Notes under the pieces: generated by a model | Databases searched by the model: none | What the model saw: only the letters and a program-made list of their open reading frames with translations | What the model was told of the DNA's origin: nothing | NCBI GenBank assembly: GCA_937885815.1 | Contig: CALABM010000088.1 | Location: 1 to 8,401, forward strand | Source: an uncultured Verrucomicrobiales bacterium | Lineage (GTDB): Bacteria; Verrucomicrobiota; Verrucomicrobiia; Verrucomicrobiales; Akkermansiaceae | DNA length: 8,401 nucleotides | Direction: 5' to 3' | Program-made: the position numbers and the translations under genes | Shown here: piece after piece, positions 1 through 7,300 of the stretch | Position numbering within the stretch: position 1 is the stretch's first letter | How the letters are laid out: each line of letters begins with the position of its first letter

Positions 1-2570
1 GTGATGATTTTCTCATTCTGAGAAACGGAGTAGAGATAGGCGCCGGCTTCCTCTGCGCGCTTCAGCTCGTCGCGCAGGCTGTTCTTCTTATCGAAGGCCA
101 GCACAACGGGGGCGGCGATGAAGATGGAGGAGTACGTACCAACGAAGATACCCAGCAGCATGGCCACGGAGAAGTCCATCATGGCCGGGCCGCCCAGTAC
201 GATGAGTGAGACAAGCACTGCAATCGTGGAACCGGAGGTAAGCAGGGTACGGGAGAGAGTGGTGTTAATGGCTTCGTTCATGATGTCCACCAGCTTCTCG
301 CCGGGCTCAGCAAGGCGCAGGCGCTCGCGGATACGGTCAAAGATAACGATGGTATCGTTAATCGAGTAACCGGCCACCGTCAGGAAGGCACCGATGTGGA
401 TGATGCTCAGCTCCGTGCCCATGAGCACCACCAGCACGATAACGGCGGCAACGTCATGGAAGGTGGAGATGAGGGCACCCATGGCGAAACTCCATTCGAA
501 GCGGATGGCCAAGTACAGCGTGATGCCCAGCATACCTGCCAGCAGAGCCCAGCAGGCCGTCTTGAAGAAGGCGGAACCCAGGGAGGAGCTCACGTCCTCA
601 ATGGAGGCGGGGGGCAGCTCCTTCATGCCGGGGATATCACGGCGGAGGGTGGCATCAATCATCTCGGCCTCCTCCTTGGTGGCCACGCGAATCTTGATGT
701 TGCGGTCCGTAGCAGCACCGAACTCCTGAACGGTGGGCTGCTTGGAAAGAGTCATGCTGTACACGAGAGCTTCAGCCTTCTGGTAATCCACAGCGGAGTC
801 CGCGGGCAGCACATAGGTGAGGGTGGTACCACCCGTGAAGTCCACACCCAGAGCCTTGTCACCGCGCACGAAGATGCCGTACAGAGCAGCCAGAACGATG
901 ACAGCCACGGAGGCGAAGGCGCAGACCTTGCGGTATTTCATGAAGTCAAACACCTTGCCTTCCAGCGGAGCCTTAGCAAAGGTGGCATCCTTCAGGAGGC
1001 CGAGGCGCTCCATCCAGAAGTACAGCACGCGGGTCACGACCACGGCGCCGATAAGGGAGGTGATGATACCCACGCTGGTGGTCACGGCGAAGCCCTTAAT
1101 GGAGCCGCTGGCCAGCCAGAAGAGAATCACGGCAGTGATGAGGGAGGTGATGTTGGAGTCCCAAATGGCGGAGAAGGCCTTCTCATATGCGCTGCGCAGG
1201 CACACGATGAAGGGCTTGCCCAGTGCCTTCTCTTCACGCATACGCTCGTTGATGAGCACGTTCGCGTCCACAGCCATACCCATCGTCAGCACGATACCGG
1301 CGATACCCGGCAGCGTCAGCACGAAGCCGAAAAGGCTCATCAGGCCGATGAGGGCCAGAGCATTGAAGGTAAGACCCACCATGGCCACGATACCGGAGGT
1401 GCGGTAGTACCAGTAGCAGAAGATGAAGATACCCACCAGACCGATGAGACCGGAGATGATACCCTGCTTCAGAGCACTCTGACCGAGCTGAGCGGATACG
1501 TCCTTACGGCCTTCTACCACGAGGTCACTGGAGAGCGGGTTGGCCAGAGCCTTGGAAACGTCTTCAGGCTCACCCTTGCCGTCCAGACCGGAAATCTGGA
1601 AGTCCTTGCTGAGCACGGCCTGCACCACGGGGGCGCACTTTACCTGACTATTCAGCACCACGGCCAGAAGGTCGCGGCCGAGGGTCATGTTTCCGGTCAT
1701 GCGGGTCATGCGGCCTGCACCTTCGCGGTTCAGAGTTACGTTAATAACGCCGGACTGGGTGTAGTTCGGGTTAGCGGCGGAAACATGCTCGCCGGTGATG
1801 TAAATGCCGCGCTGCAGGGCCACGGCGGGCTTGAGCAGAACGTAGAAGTTCAGGGCCTGATTGCCCTCGCGGTCCAGAATGGGCTCGCCGGTCTTTTCGT
1901 TCACCAGCGGCTGGGGCAGAATCATGTAGTCATTCAGACCGAGGCTGGAGGGAATGAGCGGGGGCAGGGGCTGGCGGGCGGCGGTGTTGCCGGCGGCCAG
2001 CTGGCGGTTGTACTCGTGGAAGCGATTGCGGAAGTTTTCAATGCGCTGCTGTACATCGGGGTTAGCCAGTACAGTCATGTAATCGGGGTACACGGGCAGC
2101 AGCTCCAGCTTAGCCATCTTGGTGAGCATCTGCACCATGGCGTCCACCTTCTCCTGATTCTTAGCGTCATCGCTGTCCTGACGGGGAATCTGGATGAGAA
2201 TCTTGCTACCGGAGTGCAGAATCTGCACTTCGCTGGTACCGGTGGAGTTCAGACGCTCGCCGAGAATAGCGCAAGCCTGCTCCATGTCCTGCTCAGTGGG
2301 CGGCACGGTGTTGCCGTTGTCATCCATCTTGGGCTGCACTTCCAAGGTGAGCTCCACACCGCCATCGATGTCGATACCGTAGTGCATGCCGTTCACAAAC
2401 AGGGAGAACAGCGAGAAGGCTGCCATGCCGATGATGAAGAATGTACCGGCGTTGCGCTTCGTTTTGTCATGTTCCGCCGCCAGATACCAGAAGAAGAGTA
2501 CCAGCAGCAGAATACCCATTGCAAAGTAGAAGAACGGGGATCCGGTTATGGCTGTGAGATACTGGGACAT
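1..2570 (-). CDS. secDF: Protein translocase subunit SecDF (SecD-SecF fusion), 3' end outside window
   Basis: Fused SecD and SecF, the inner-membrane partner of SecYEG that uses the proton gradient to help pull exported proteins across on the periplasmic side. 856 codons are visible and no stop is reached at the left edge. SecD part: a D1-like motif DGGVELTLEV near residue 70, a periplasmic head, then a membrane block from about residue 368 with PGIAGIVLTMGMAVDANVLI (about 417-436) and the following ER. SecF part: a transmembrane helix near 550, FTGGTTLTY near 577, a second membrane block from about 670, and GYSINDTIVIFDRIRE near 740. The acidic residues of AVDAN and FDRIRE match the conserved SecDF transport residues. 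Two hydrophobic helices (about 13-31 and 43-62) precede D1, where SecD normally has one. ATG at 2570 is the first start in the open frame; it lacks a Shine-Dalgarno motif (leader AACTTCAAGCAATCAATAAC). The codons TTA, CTA and TCA are almost absent, which suggests strong codon selection. Confidence 0.97.
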   Translation of the reverse strand, partial: MSQYLTAITGSPFFYFAMGILLLVLFFWYLAAEHDKTKRNAGTFFIIGMAAFSLFSLFVNGMHYGIDIDGGVELTLEVQPKMDDNGNTVPPTEQDMEQACAILGERLNSTGTSEVQILHSGSKILIQIPRQDSDDAKNQEKVDAMVQMLTKMAKLELLPVYPDYMTVLANPDVQQRIENFRNRFHEYNRQLAAGNTAARQPLPPLIPSSLGLNDYMILPQPLVNEKTGEPILDREGNQALNFYVLLKPAVALQRGIYITGEHVSAANPNYTQSGVINVTLNREGAGRMTRMTGNMTLGRDLLAVVLNSQVKCAPVVQAVLSKDFQISGLDGKGEPEDVSKALANPLSSDLVVEGRKDVSAQLGQSALKQGIISGLIGLVGIFIFCYWYYRTSGIVAMVGLTFNALALIGLMSLFGFVLTLPGIAGIVLTMGMAVDANVLINERMREEKALGKPFIVCLRSAYEKAFSAIWDSNITSLITAVILFWLASGSIKGFAVTTSVGIITSLIGAVVVTRVLYFWMERLGLLKDATFAKAPLEGKVFDFMKYRKVCAFASVAVIVLAALYGIFVRGDKALGVDFTGGTTLTYVLPADSAVDYQKAEALVYSMTLSKQPTVQEFGAATDRNIKIRVATKEEAEMIDATLRRDIPGMKELPPASIEDVSSSLGSAFFKTACWALLAGMLGITLYLAIRFEWSFAMGALISTFHDVAAVIVLVVLMGTELSIIHIGAFLTVAGYSINDTIVIFDRIRERLRLAEPGEKLVDIMNEAINTTLSRTLLTSGSTIAVLVSLIVLGGPAMMDFSVAMLLGIFVGTYSSIFIAAPVVLAFDKKNSLRDELKRAEEAGAYLYSVSQNEKII

Positions 2571-2600
2571 GTTATTGATTGCTTGAAGTTTAACTGCCCT

Positions 2601-2628
2601 ATTGTGCCATGTTAGCGCGTGACGTCAA
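2601..2628 (-). promoter_or_regulatory. Probable sigma70-type promoter of secDF
   Basis: Read on the minus strand, a -35 box TTGACG (2628-2623, five of six consensus bases) is followed after 16 bases by CACAAT (2606-2601, four of six), with a TGG just before the -10. Transcription would start near 2594, giving a leader of about 25 bases before the secDF ATG. The position and spacing are good, but no experimental start site is known to me. Confidence 0.5.
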
Positions 2629-2630
2629 GC
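2617..2630. promoter_or_regulatory. Near-perfect palindrome over the secDF -35 box, possible operator
   Basis: GCGTGACGTCAAGC contains the perfect 8-base palindrome TGACGTCA (2620-2627). With its flanks it pairs at 12 of 14 positions. It overlaps the proposed secDF -35 box and lies about 80 bases upstream of the ribbon-helix-helix gene, a regulator class that binds short symmetric sites. That this protein binds here is inference only; an 8-base palindrome can arise by chance. Confidence 0.25.
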
Positions 2631-2637
2631 TTGCATT

Positions 2638-2666
2638 GTGGCAGTTTTTTGAAATGCGGCTATGCT
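2638..2666 (+). promoter_or_regulatory. Weak candidate promoter for the ribbon-helix-helix gene
   Basis: GTGGCA (2638-2643) and TATGCT (2661-2666) are 17 bases apart, each matching four of six bases of the sigma70 boxes. They sit about 40 bases upstream of the small plus-strand gene, which must have its own promoter because secDF is divergent. The match is modest. Confidence 0.25.
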
Positions 2667-2706
2667 CACGCTTTTTTTGGTTGATTCCGGGCAGAGATTG
2701 TGTTAA

Positions 2707-2949
2707 ATGGAGCTTATGAAGACGAAGTCAGTCGCATTCCGTTGCCCTGTAAGCCTGATGCAGAGGGTAGATGCTGTAGCCGCTGCGCTGGGCGTCACCC
2801 GCACCGCTCTTGTGGTGGAGGCCGTGCGTATGCTGATTCGTGAGGTGCGTAATCGTGATGGCAGGCTGGTGCCGCCATATAGTGGCAAAGATGCGCTCGC
2901 TGCCCTGAAAGCGTCCTCGGAAAAATTCGCTCAGGACTCCGCTGAATGA
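2707..2949 (+). CDS. Small ribbon-helix-helix (CopG/Arc/MetJ-like) DNA-binding protein
   Basis: An 80-residue protein with the ribbon-helix-helix pattern. A beta strand at about 7-13 (KSVAFRC) would insert into the DNA major groove as a dimer. Helix A (about 15-28, SLMQRVDAVAAALG), a GVTRT turn (29-33) and helix B (32-47, ending RMLIREV) follow. The tail after residue 50 (RDGRLVPPYSG, then a short lysine- and alanine-containing helix) is not recognised. Proteins of this class act as transcription factors or as antitoxins. No toxin gene overlaps or follows: 159 bases without a gene come next, then the thioredoxin-like gene. ATG at 2707 gives 80 residues; ATG at 2716 (MKTKS) gives 77 and still keeps the strand. 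Neither has a well-spaced Shine-Dalgarno, since GGAG lies only three bases before 2716. The target is unknown; regulation of itself or of secDF is possible. Confidence 0.8.
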   Translation: MELMKTKSVAFRCPVSLMQRVDAVAAALGVTRTALVVEAVRMLIREVRNRDGRLVPPYSGKDALAALKASSEKFAQDSAE

Positions 2950-3044
2950 GTGGAATGGGCTCTCTAGGCATGGAGTAAAATGTGATTTCGAGCCATTTTG
3001 GTGGGAAATATGACGGGAATATGATTTTATCCGGGAAAAATAGC

Positions 3045-3072
3045 TTGCAAAACGGGTGGAATCTGGCATACT
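3045..3072 (+). promoter_or_regulatory. Candidate sigma70-type promoter of the thioredoxin-like gene
   Basis: TTGCAA (3045-3050) and CATACT (3067-3072) are separated by 16 bases, with four of six matches each and a TGG before the -10. The start would be near 3079, about 30 bases before the ATG at 3109, in an AT-rich leader. The gap from 2950 to 3044 shows nothing else convincing, apart from a weak AT hairpin at 2977-2999 that is too poor in G-C pairs to call a terminator. Confidence 0.4.
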
Positions 3073-3108
3073 GCAAATATAACTTATAAACACACGTTTT
3101 ATTTAGCT

Positions 3109-4059
3109 ATGAAACTGATATCCAAACTTGCTTTGGCTCTTCTGATGGCCGTGCCCGCTATGGCTCTGCCTGAGGTGGCTACTATGGAAGAGGCGGTCGC
3201 AACTGCACGCGCTGAGAACCGCTGCATCTTCGTTGATTTTACCGGTACGGACTGGTGCACAGCCTGTATTTATCTTCGTACGCGAATTGTAGAAAGCCCG
3301 GAGTTTGAGGCTGCCGTGGGCAAGCGTTTTGTGCTGGTGCCTGTGGATTTCCCGCGTAATCCTGAACTGGTGGCCAAGATTTCTCCTGAGGAGCGTCGTC
3401 GCCGTGAGGCCCTGCTGACCTCTTATAAGATTGAAGGCCTTCCCGGTGTGGTGCTGATGGATTCCGAGGGGCTTCCCTTCGAGGTGATTCATGGCACTCG
3501 CCGCACGACGGCTGAGTATCTTGCACTGGTTCAGGCCGGTCTGGATAAGCTGGCTGCGAGAGATGCTGCTCTGGCTGCAGCTGAAGGGAAGACCGGCATG
3601 GAGCGTGCCCGCGCTCTGGACGCTGCCTTGCGCACCCTTCCTGAGGTGTGCCGTGACAAATACACGGCTATCATTGATGAGATTAACGCTCTGGATACCG
3701 AGAATACCCTTGGTTACCGCGGTATGAAGGACGTTAGCCTCATTCGCATCAACCAGATGGAAGCCTTTGCTGCCCTTTGCGAGACGATGCGTAATGATCA
3801 CTCCCCGGCAGCCCTGGAGAGTAATGTGAAGATGCTCAACGAGTTCATCGCTCAGCCTGACCTTCTGCCTGAGGTGAAGCAGCTTGGCCTGCGCGCCCTG
3901 GGTGATACCTACGCCTTCATGCGCCGTGTGCCTGAGATGATTCGCTGCTATCAGGAGGCTTATGATACCGCTCCTGACACCCGCGTGGGCCGCACGATTA
4001 AGCGTAATCTTGATTACTACGAGAATATGCGCCGCAGCGGTCAGCTTGAGCAGCTCTGA
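3109..4059 (+). CDS. Exported thioredoxin-fold protein with helical TPR-like C-terminal half
   Basis: A 316-residue protein. Residues 1-19 form a signal peptide (MKLISK, a hydrophobic core, AMA before L20), placing the protein in the periplasm or envelope. Residues about 22-140 are a thioredoxin fold: the strand FVDFTG, then DWCTACIYL with the CxxC pair Cys50 and Cys53, and the loop GLPGVVLMDSEG whose Pro112 is the likely cis-proline facing the active site. About 145-316 is helical and rich in alanine, leucine and glutamate; residues about 259-292 resemble one TPR hairpin, which hints at a protein-binding platform. The family acts as a thiol-disulfide reductase or oxidase, but the partner here is unknown and no DsbD-like electron donor is in view. 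The CTAC dipeptide differs from CGPC of thioredoxin and CPHC of DsbA, so the redox direction cannot be inferred. It is followed at once by an intrinsic terminator. Confidence 0.88.
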   Translation: MKLISKLALALLMAVPAMALPEVATMEEAVATARAENRCIFVDFTGTDWCTACIYLRTRIVESPEFEAAVGKRFVLVPVDFPRNPELVAKISPEERRRREALLTSYKIEGLPGVVLMDSEGLPFEVIHGTRRTTAEYLALVQAGLDKLAARDAALAAAEGKTGMERARALDAALRTLPEVCRDKYTAIIDEINALDTENTLGYRGMKDVSLIRINQMEAFAALCETMRNDHSPAALESNVKMLNEFIAQPDLLPEVKQLGLRALGDTYAFMRRVPEMIRCYQEAYDTAPDTRVGRTIKRNLDYYENMRRSGQLEQL

Positions 4060-4084
4060 TGCGCGCTTGCTGATAGTTTAAAAT

Positions 4085-4121
4085 AAAAACGCTCTGCCTT
4101 ATCTGAGGCAGGGCGTTTTTT
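4085..4121 (+). terminator. Strong Rho-independent terminator after the thioredoxin-like gene
   Basis: A stem-loop with arms 4086-4099 and 4106-4119, extended by one A-T pair at each outer end. The core CTGCCT pairs with AGGCAG, then one T-G wobble, then GC-rich pairs and an A-T flank. The loop is six bases (TATCTG) and a T6 run follows. It starts 26 bases after the stop codon. Because the upstream arm begins with a run of A, it may also work in reverse. It separates the thioredoxin-like gene from the large protease gene. Confidence 0.93.
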
Positions 4122-4144
4122 AGGGCTGGAGTTGGAGGCTGTAT

Positions 4145-4157
4145 GCACAAAATGTGC
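4145..4157. promoter_or_regulatory. Perfect inverted repeat upstream of the S6 protease
   Basis: GCACA-AAA-TGTGC is a perfect 5+5 inverted repeat with a 3-base A spacer, about 150 bases upstream of the protease start and beyond the terminator. Its size suits a dimeric regulator site, but it could also be chance. No regulator can be assigned. Confidence 0.25.
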
Positions 4158-4173
4158 GAAAATTGTATGGATA

Positions 4174-4189
4174 ACACGTGATTGCGTGT
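4174..4189. promoter_or_regulatory. Second inverted repeat upstream of the S6 protease
   Basis: ACACG and CGTGT flank a 6-base spacer (TGATTG), and CACGTG at 4175-4180 is itself a palindrome. The centre lies about 30 bases from that of the first inverted repeat, close to three helical turns. Arm sequences differ (GCACA versus ACACG), so it is unclear whether one protein would bind both. Confidence 0.2.
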
Positions 4190-4210
4190 GGATGAATGTC
4201 TCTAACTCGA

Positions 4211-4230
4211 TTTTTTTTGATATTATATAT
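4211..4230 (+). promoter_or_regulatory. AT-rich block with T8 tract, likely promoter region of the S6 protease
   Basis: A run of eight T (4211-4218) is followed by GATATTATATAT. TATTAT at 4221-4226 matches five of six bases of a -10 box, though the -35 position for it is poor. Alternatively TTGATA at 4217-4222 (five of six) is a -35 box with only weak -10 candidates near 4242-4250. The terminator upstream means a promoter is needed between 4122 and 4307, and this is the most promoter-like part. The exact boxes are uncertain. Confidence 0.35.
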
Positions 4231-4307
4231 CTCGTGCCGAGAAATATGCTTGAAGGACGGGGGATGAATGTGTTACCATGACGGACGTTCACTTAATCTC
4301 CTGACAT

Positions 4308-7300
4308 ATGAAATTACATCTTCCTCCTTCACTGCGTCGCTGTCTGCTGGCCGTAATGACAATTGCGGTTGGAATAGCGAGTCCGGTGGCACAAGCCGGT
4401 ATTCGTCATTCCGACGTGTTGTTGCAGACGTACACGGACTTCGGGCAGAACAAGGGGCGTTATACCGTAGGTACACAGGTTAATGCTCTCTTGCAGTATA
4501 TCCGAGACACGGAGGGGGGGATATCCATTTCCTACACGGACGGACAGCCTGATTTCTTCATCTCCAATGAGCAGGGGATGATTAATTTCAGTAGCGCGGT
4601 TGATGGTGGTCCGGATGCAGCTATTGGCCCGAATTACATAGCTACCGTAGCTCACAACGGCGTCAACAGTGCCTCCTATGGTGAGCGTGTTGTTGGTGGC
4701 GAGCATGCTCTGAATTATCAGGCTATTGATATTCGTGGCACGGGGTTCCGCCTAGTGGCACCCGAGGGCATGTGGGGAGGAACACATGACTACATGCTGC
4801 AGCGTCAGAGTAAGGTGCAGACAGATGTCGTCTGGAATCCTGTCAGTACGATTACGGATGCCGCTGAGATGAATGGTAACTACGTCTATCATGCCGGTGG
4901 TGGTGGTATGGGTGATTGGGTGGATGGAAGGGAGATTAGTACCTGCGGGGGATACGTCTACATAACCGGCGGTATTATGTCCGTGACTTCATACCAAAAC
5001 TACTCGGACAAGGGAAGCTTTGTGGTGAGGCAGAATCTCTGGTACGGTGAGTATCTGGAGGGCGCCTCTGAGACACACCCGCTGCCGAATGCTGTGCGCG
5101 GTGGCGATTCCGGCAGCCCGGTATACATTTACAACGAGGCTACCGGTCAGTACGAATATGTGGGTGCTCAGGAGGGTATCGCCGGTAATTCCCATAACTG
5201 GACAGCCGGTAATACCAAGTGGACTGCTGAGACGATGGAATCTTTCAATGTGCATGTGGATATGAGCGCGGTGAACACCGTGTATCTGAATGCCATAGCG
5301 ACTCAGGGTGAAACCATCAGCATGGATGGCTACAGCACCACCATTTGGACAGGGGCTGTCACCAATGCTGCGGGAGATTCCTTGGCTTCCTACAAGGGGG
5401 TGAAGACCGGCCTGAATACTTGGAATGACTTGTCCAACCTCAAGGATGTGCAGAACTGGTATGCATACAATGCGTCCGGCGGTAGTGGCGGATACCTGAA
5501 CCAGAGCATCCTGGATTTATTTTACAATGAAAACCTCGTCTTTGATGCAGCAGAAGGTTCCCTCAACAACAGCATTGTGCTGAAGGATACCGTGGATCTG
5601 GGTATCGGCTACGCCGAGTTCAATGGCGGCAGGTTCACCATTACCTCTGAGAGCGGAGAGGACAATCAGTTTGACCACGCCGGCTATGTTATCAACGAGG
5701 GAGCAGAAGTTCACTTGCAGCTGCGGAATCCCGACAACCGCATGACCGAGTGGCGCAAGATAGGTGCCGGTGATTTGTATATAGACGGCACGGGCAACAC
5801 TAATGCCCTGTTGAACCTGGGTGGTACGGGTACGACTTACCTGCAGCAGCAGAATGGGTATGCTGCATACAACGTTCTGGTGAATACCGGCGCTACGGTG
5901 GTGATTCAGGATTTGAATCAGATTGTACGCGACTTCACCTTTGGCGCCGGCGGCGGTGCGTTGGATATGCATGGCAACAGTATGGAGTGGCGCACCACCT
6001 CAGATGCCGAGGGGCGTTTCACCATCAATGCCCTTACAGAGGAAGCCATGATAAGTAACAGCTCCGGTGATGTGACACTCACATACACCGAGGGCGGTGA
6101 CACGAAATACCTTGGCTCTTTCCGGGACACGAAGGATGCTTCCCTTACCATTGATTATCAGGGGGGCGGCACTTGGGAGCTCAACAGTATCCACACCGAT
6201 TTGAGCAACAACAACGGCAGCGGCCTGATTGTAAGCAACGGTAAAGTGTTGTTTGTCGGAACGCATACCGTGCATGGCATGGGTTCCCTGAACGGCAGAG
6301 GAGGCGCACGCCTGGAGCTAGCTAATGACTGGCACTATGCGGACGCTGCCATGAACGTTACCGTGCGGAACGGTGCCAGGTTTGAACTGGGGAGTCACGC
6401 TCGCCTGACCGGCAATATTACCGTGAATGAGGGCGGCACCTTTGTCATGCGTGAGGGGGTGCAGAATCGTATGGAGTATGTGGAGGGCGGCGTATTCTTG
6501 GAAGATACTACCCGCTATGCTGCCTTTTACGGCTTGAAGGGGAACATCGCGCTCGCCGGTAATATGCGAGTGGAGTTCAGTGATGGGGCTACTTCCACCC
6601 TCACTTATAATGGGAACATTTCCGGTGCCGGCTCACTGGATATTAGCTTGGGCACAAAAGGCGGTATTCTGGAGCTTGGTGGTGATAATTCCGGCTTTAC
6701 CGGTACGAAGAAGATAGAATCCGGCGGTGTGGTACTGCTGAGCGCTGATGCCATGGGTGATACTTCCGTCAATAAGTGGATTGTATCCGCTGATGGTTGG
6801 ATAGCTAATCATGCTCTCAGCTCTGCCCAGCTTCTGACTCAGGTAAATGAAGGCTCCACCGGTACTCTGGCTCTTTCGAATGATACAACTGAGCAGCTTG
6901 ATATGAGCCGCCACGAGTGGCTTACTCTGGGTGCTGCCAGCGGCAGAACTGTGCAGTATGGTGAGCAGGGAACTCAGGAGACTCTGAAGGCCGTGTTGGG
7001 CGCGTGGCGCTTGGGCGGTGGCGGCGGTGAGCTGGTGGTGAATTATAAGCTGAGTGGTGCGAATAATCTTATTCTGGGTGCCACTGGCTATTCTTCCGGT
7101 GTGGTGACACTTACCAATACGCAGAATGACTTCAGTGGAGATATTATCTTCACGGGTGCGGGTATTGTGCTGAATACTGTAGAAGACGCCTTGGGTAACT
7201 CAGTGCTCAATCTGGTGTATGGTAATGCCTTCGGGCTTACAAATGCTGATGCCATCACCAAAAACGTGGACGTGGCTTCGGATGGTATGGTGACGGTGGA

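Noticed and set aside
817..1407. 196-codon plus-strand open frame
   Set aside because: Another antisense shadow inside secDF, Arg/Ser/Thr-rich with no family motif.
396..2615. Very long plus-strand open frame (739 codons)
   Set aside because: It is antisense to a clear secDF with conserved SecD and SecF motifs. Its composition is unnaturally rich in His, Gly and Gln, and its openness follows from codon avoidance in secDF.
2707..2949. Toxin-antitoxin module around the ribbon-helix-helix gene
   Set aside because: No small downstream gene overlaps or follows; the next gene is an exported thioredoxin-like protein 159 bases away with its own promoter candidate.
2977..2999. AAAATG...CATTTT hairpin after the ribbon-helix-helix gene as a terminator
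   Set aside because: The stem is only six pairs and nearly all A-T, with an 11-base loop and no T run, so it does not meet the standard for an intrinsic terminator.
3103..3801. 232-codon minus-strand open frame
   Set aside because: Antisense to the thioredoxin-like gene, whose signal peptide, CxxC and cis-Pro fix the coding strand; no recognisable domain.
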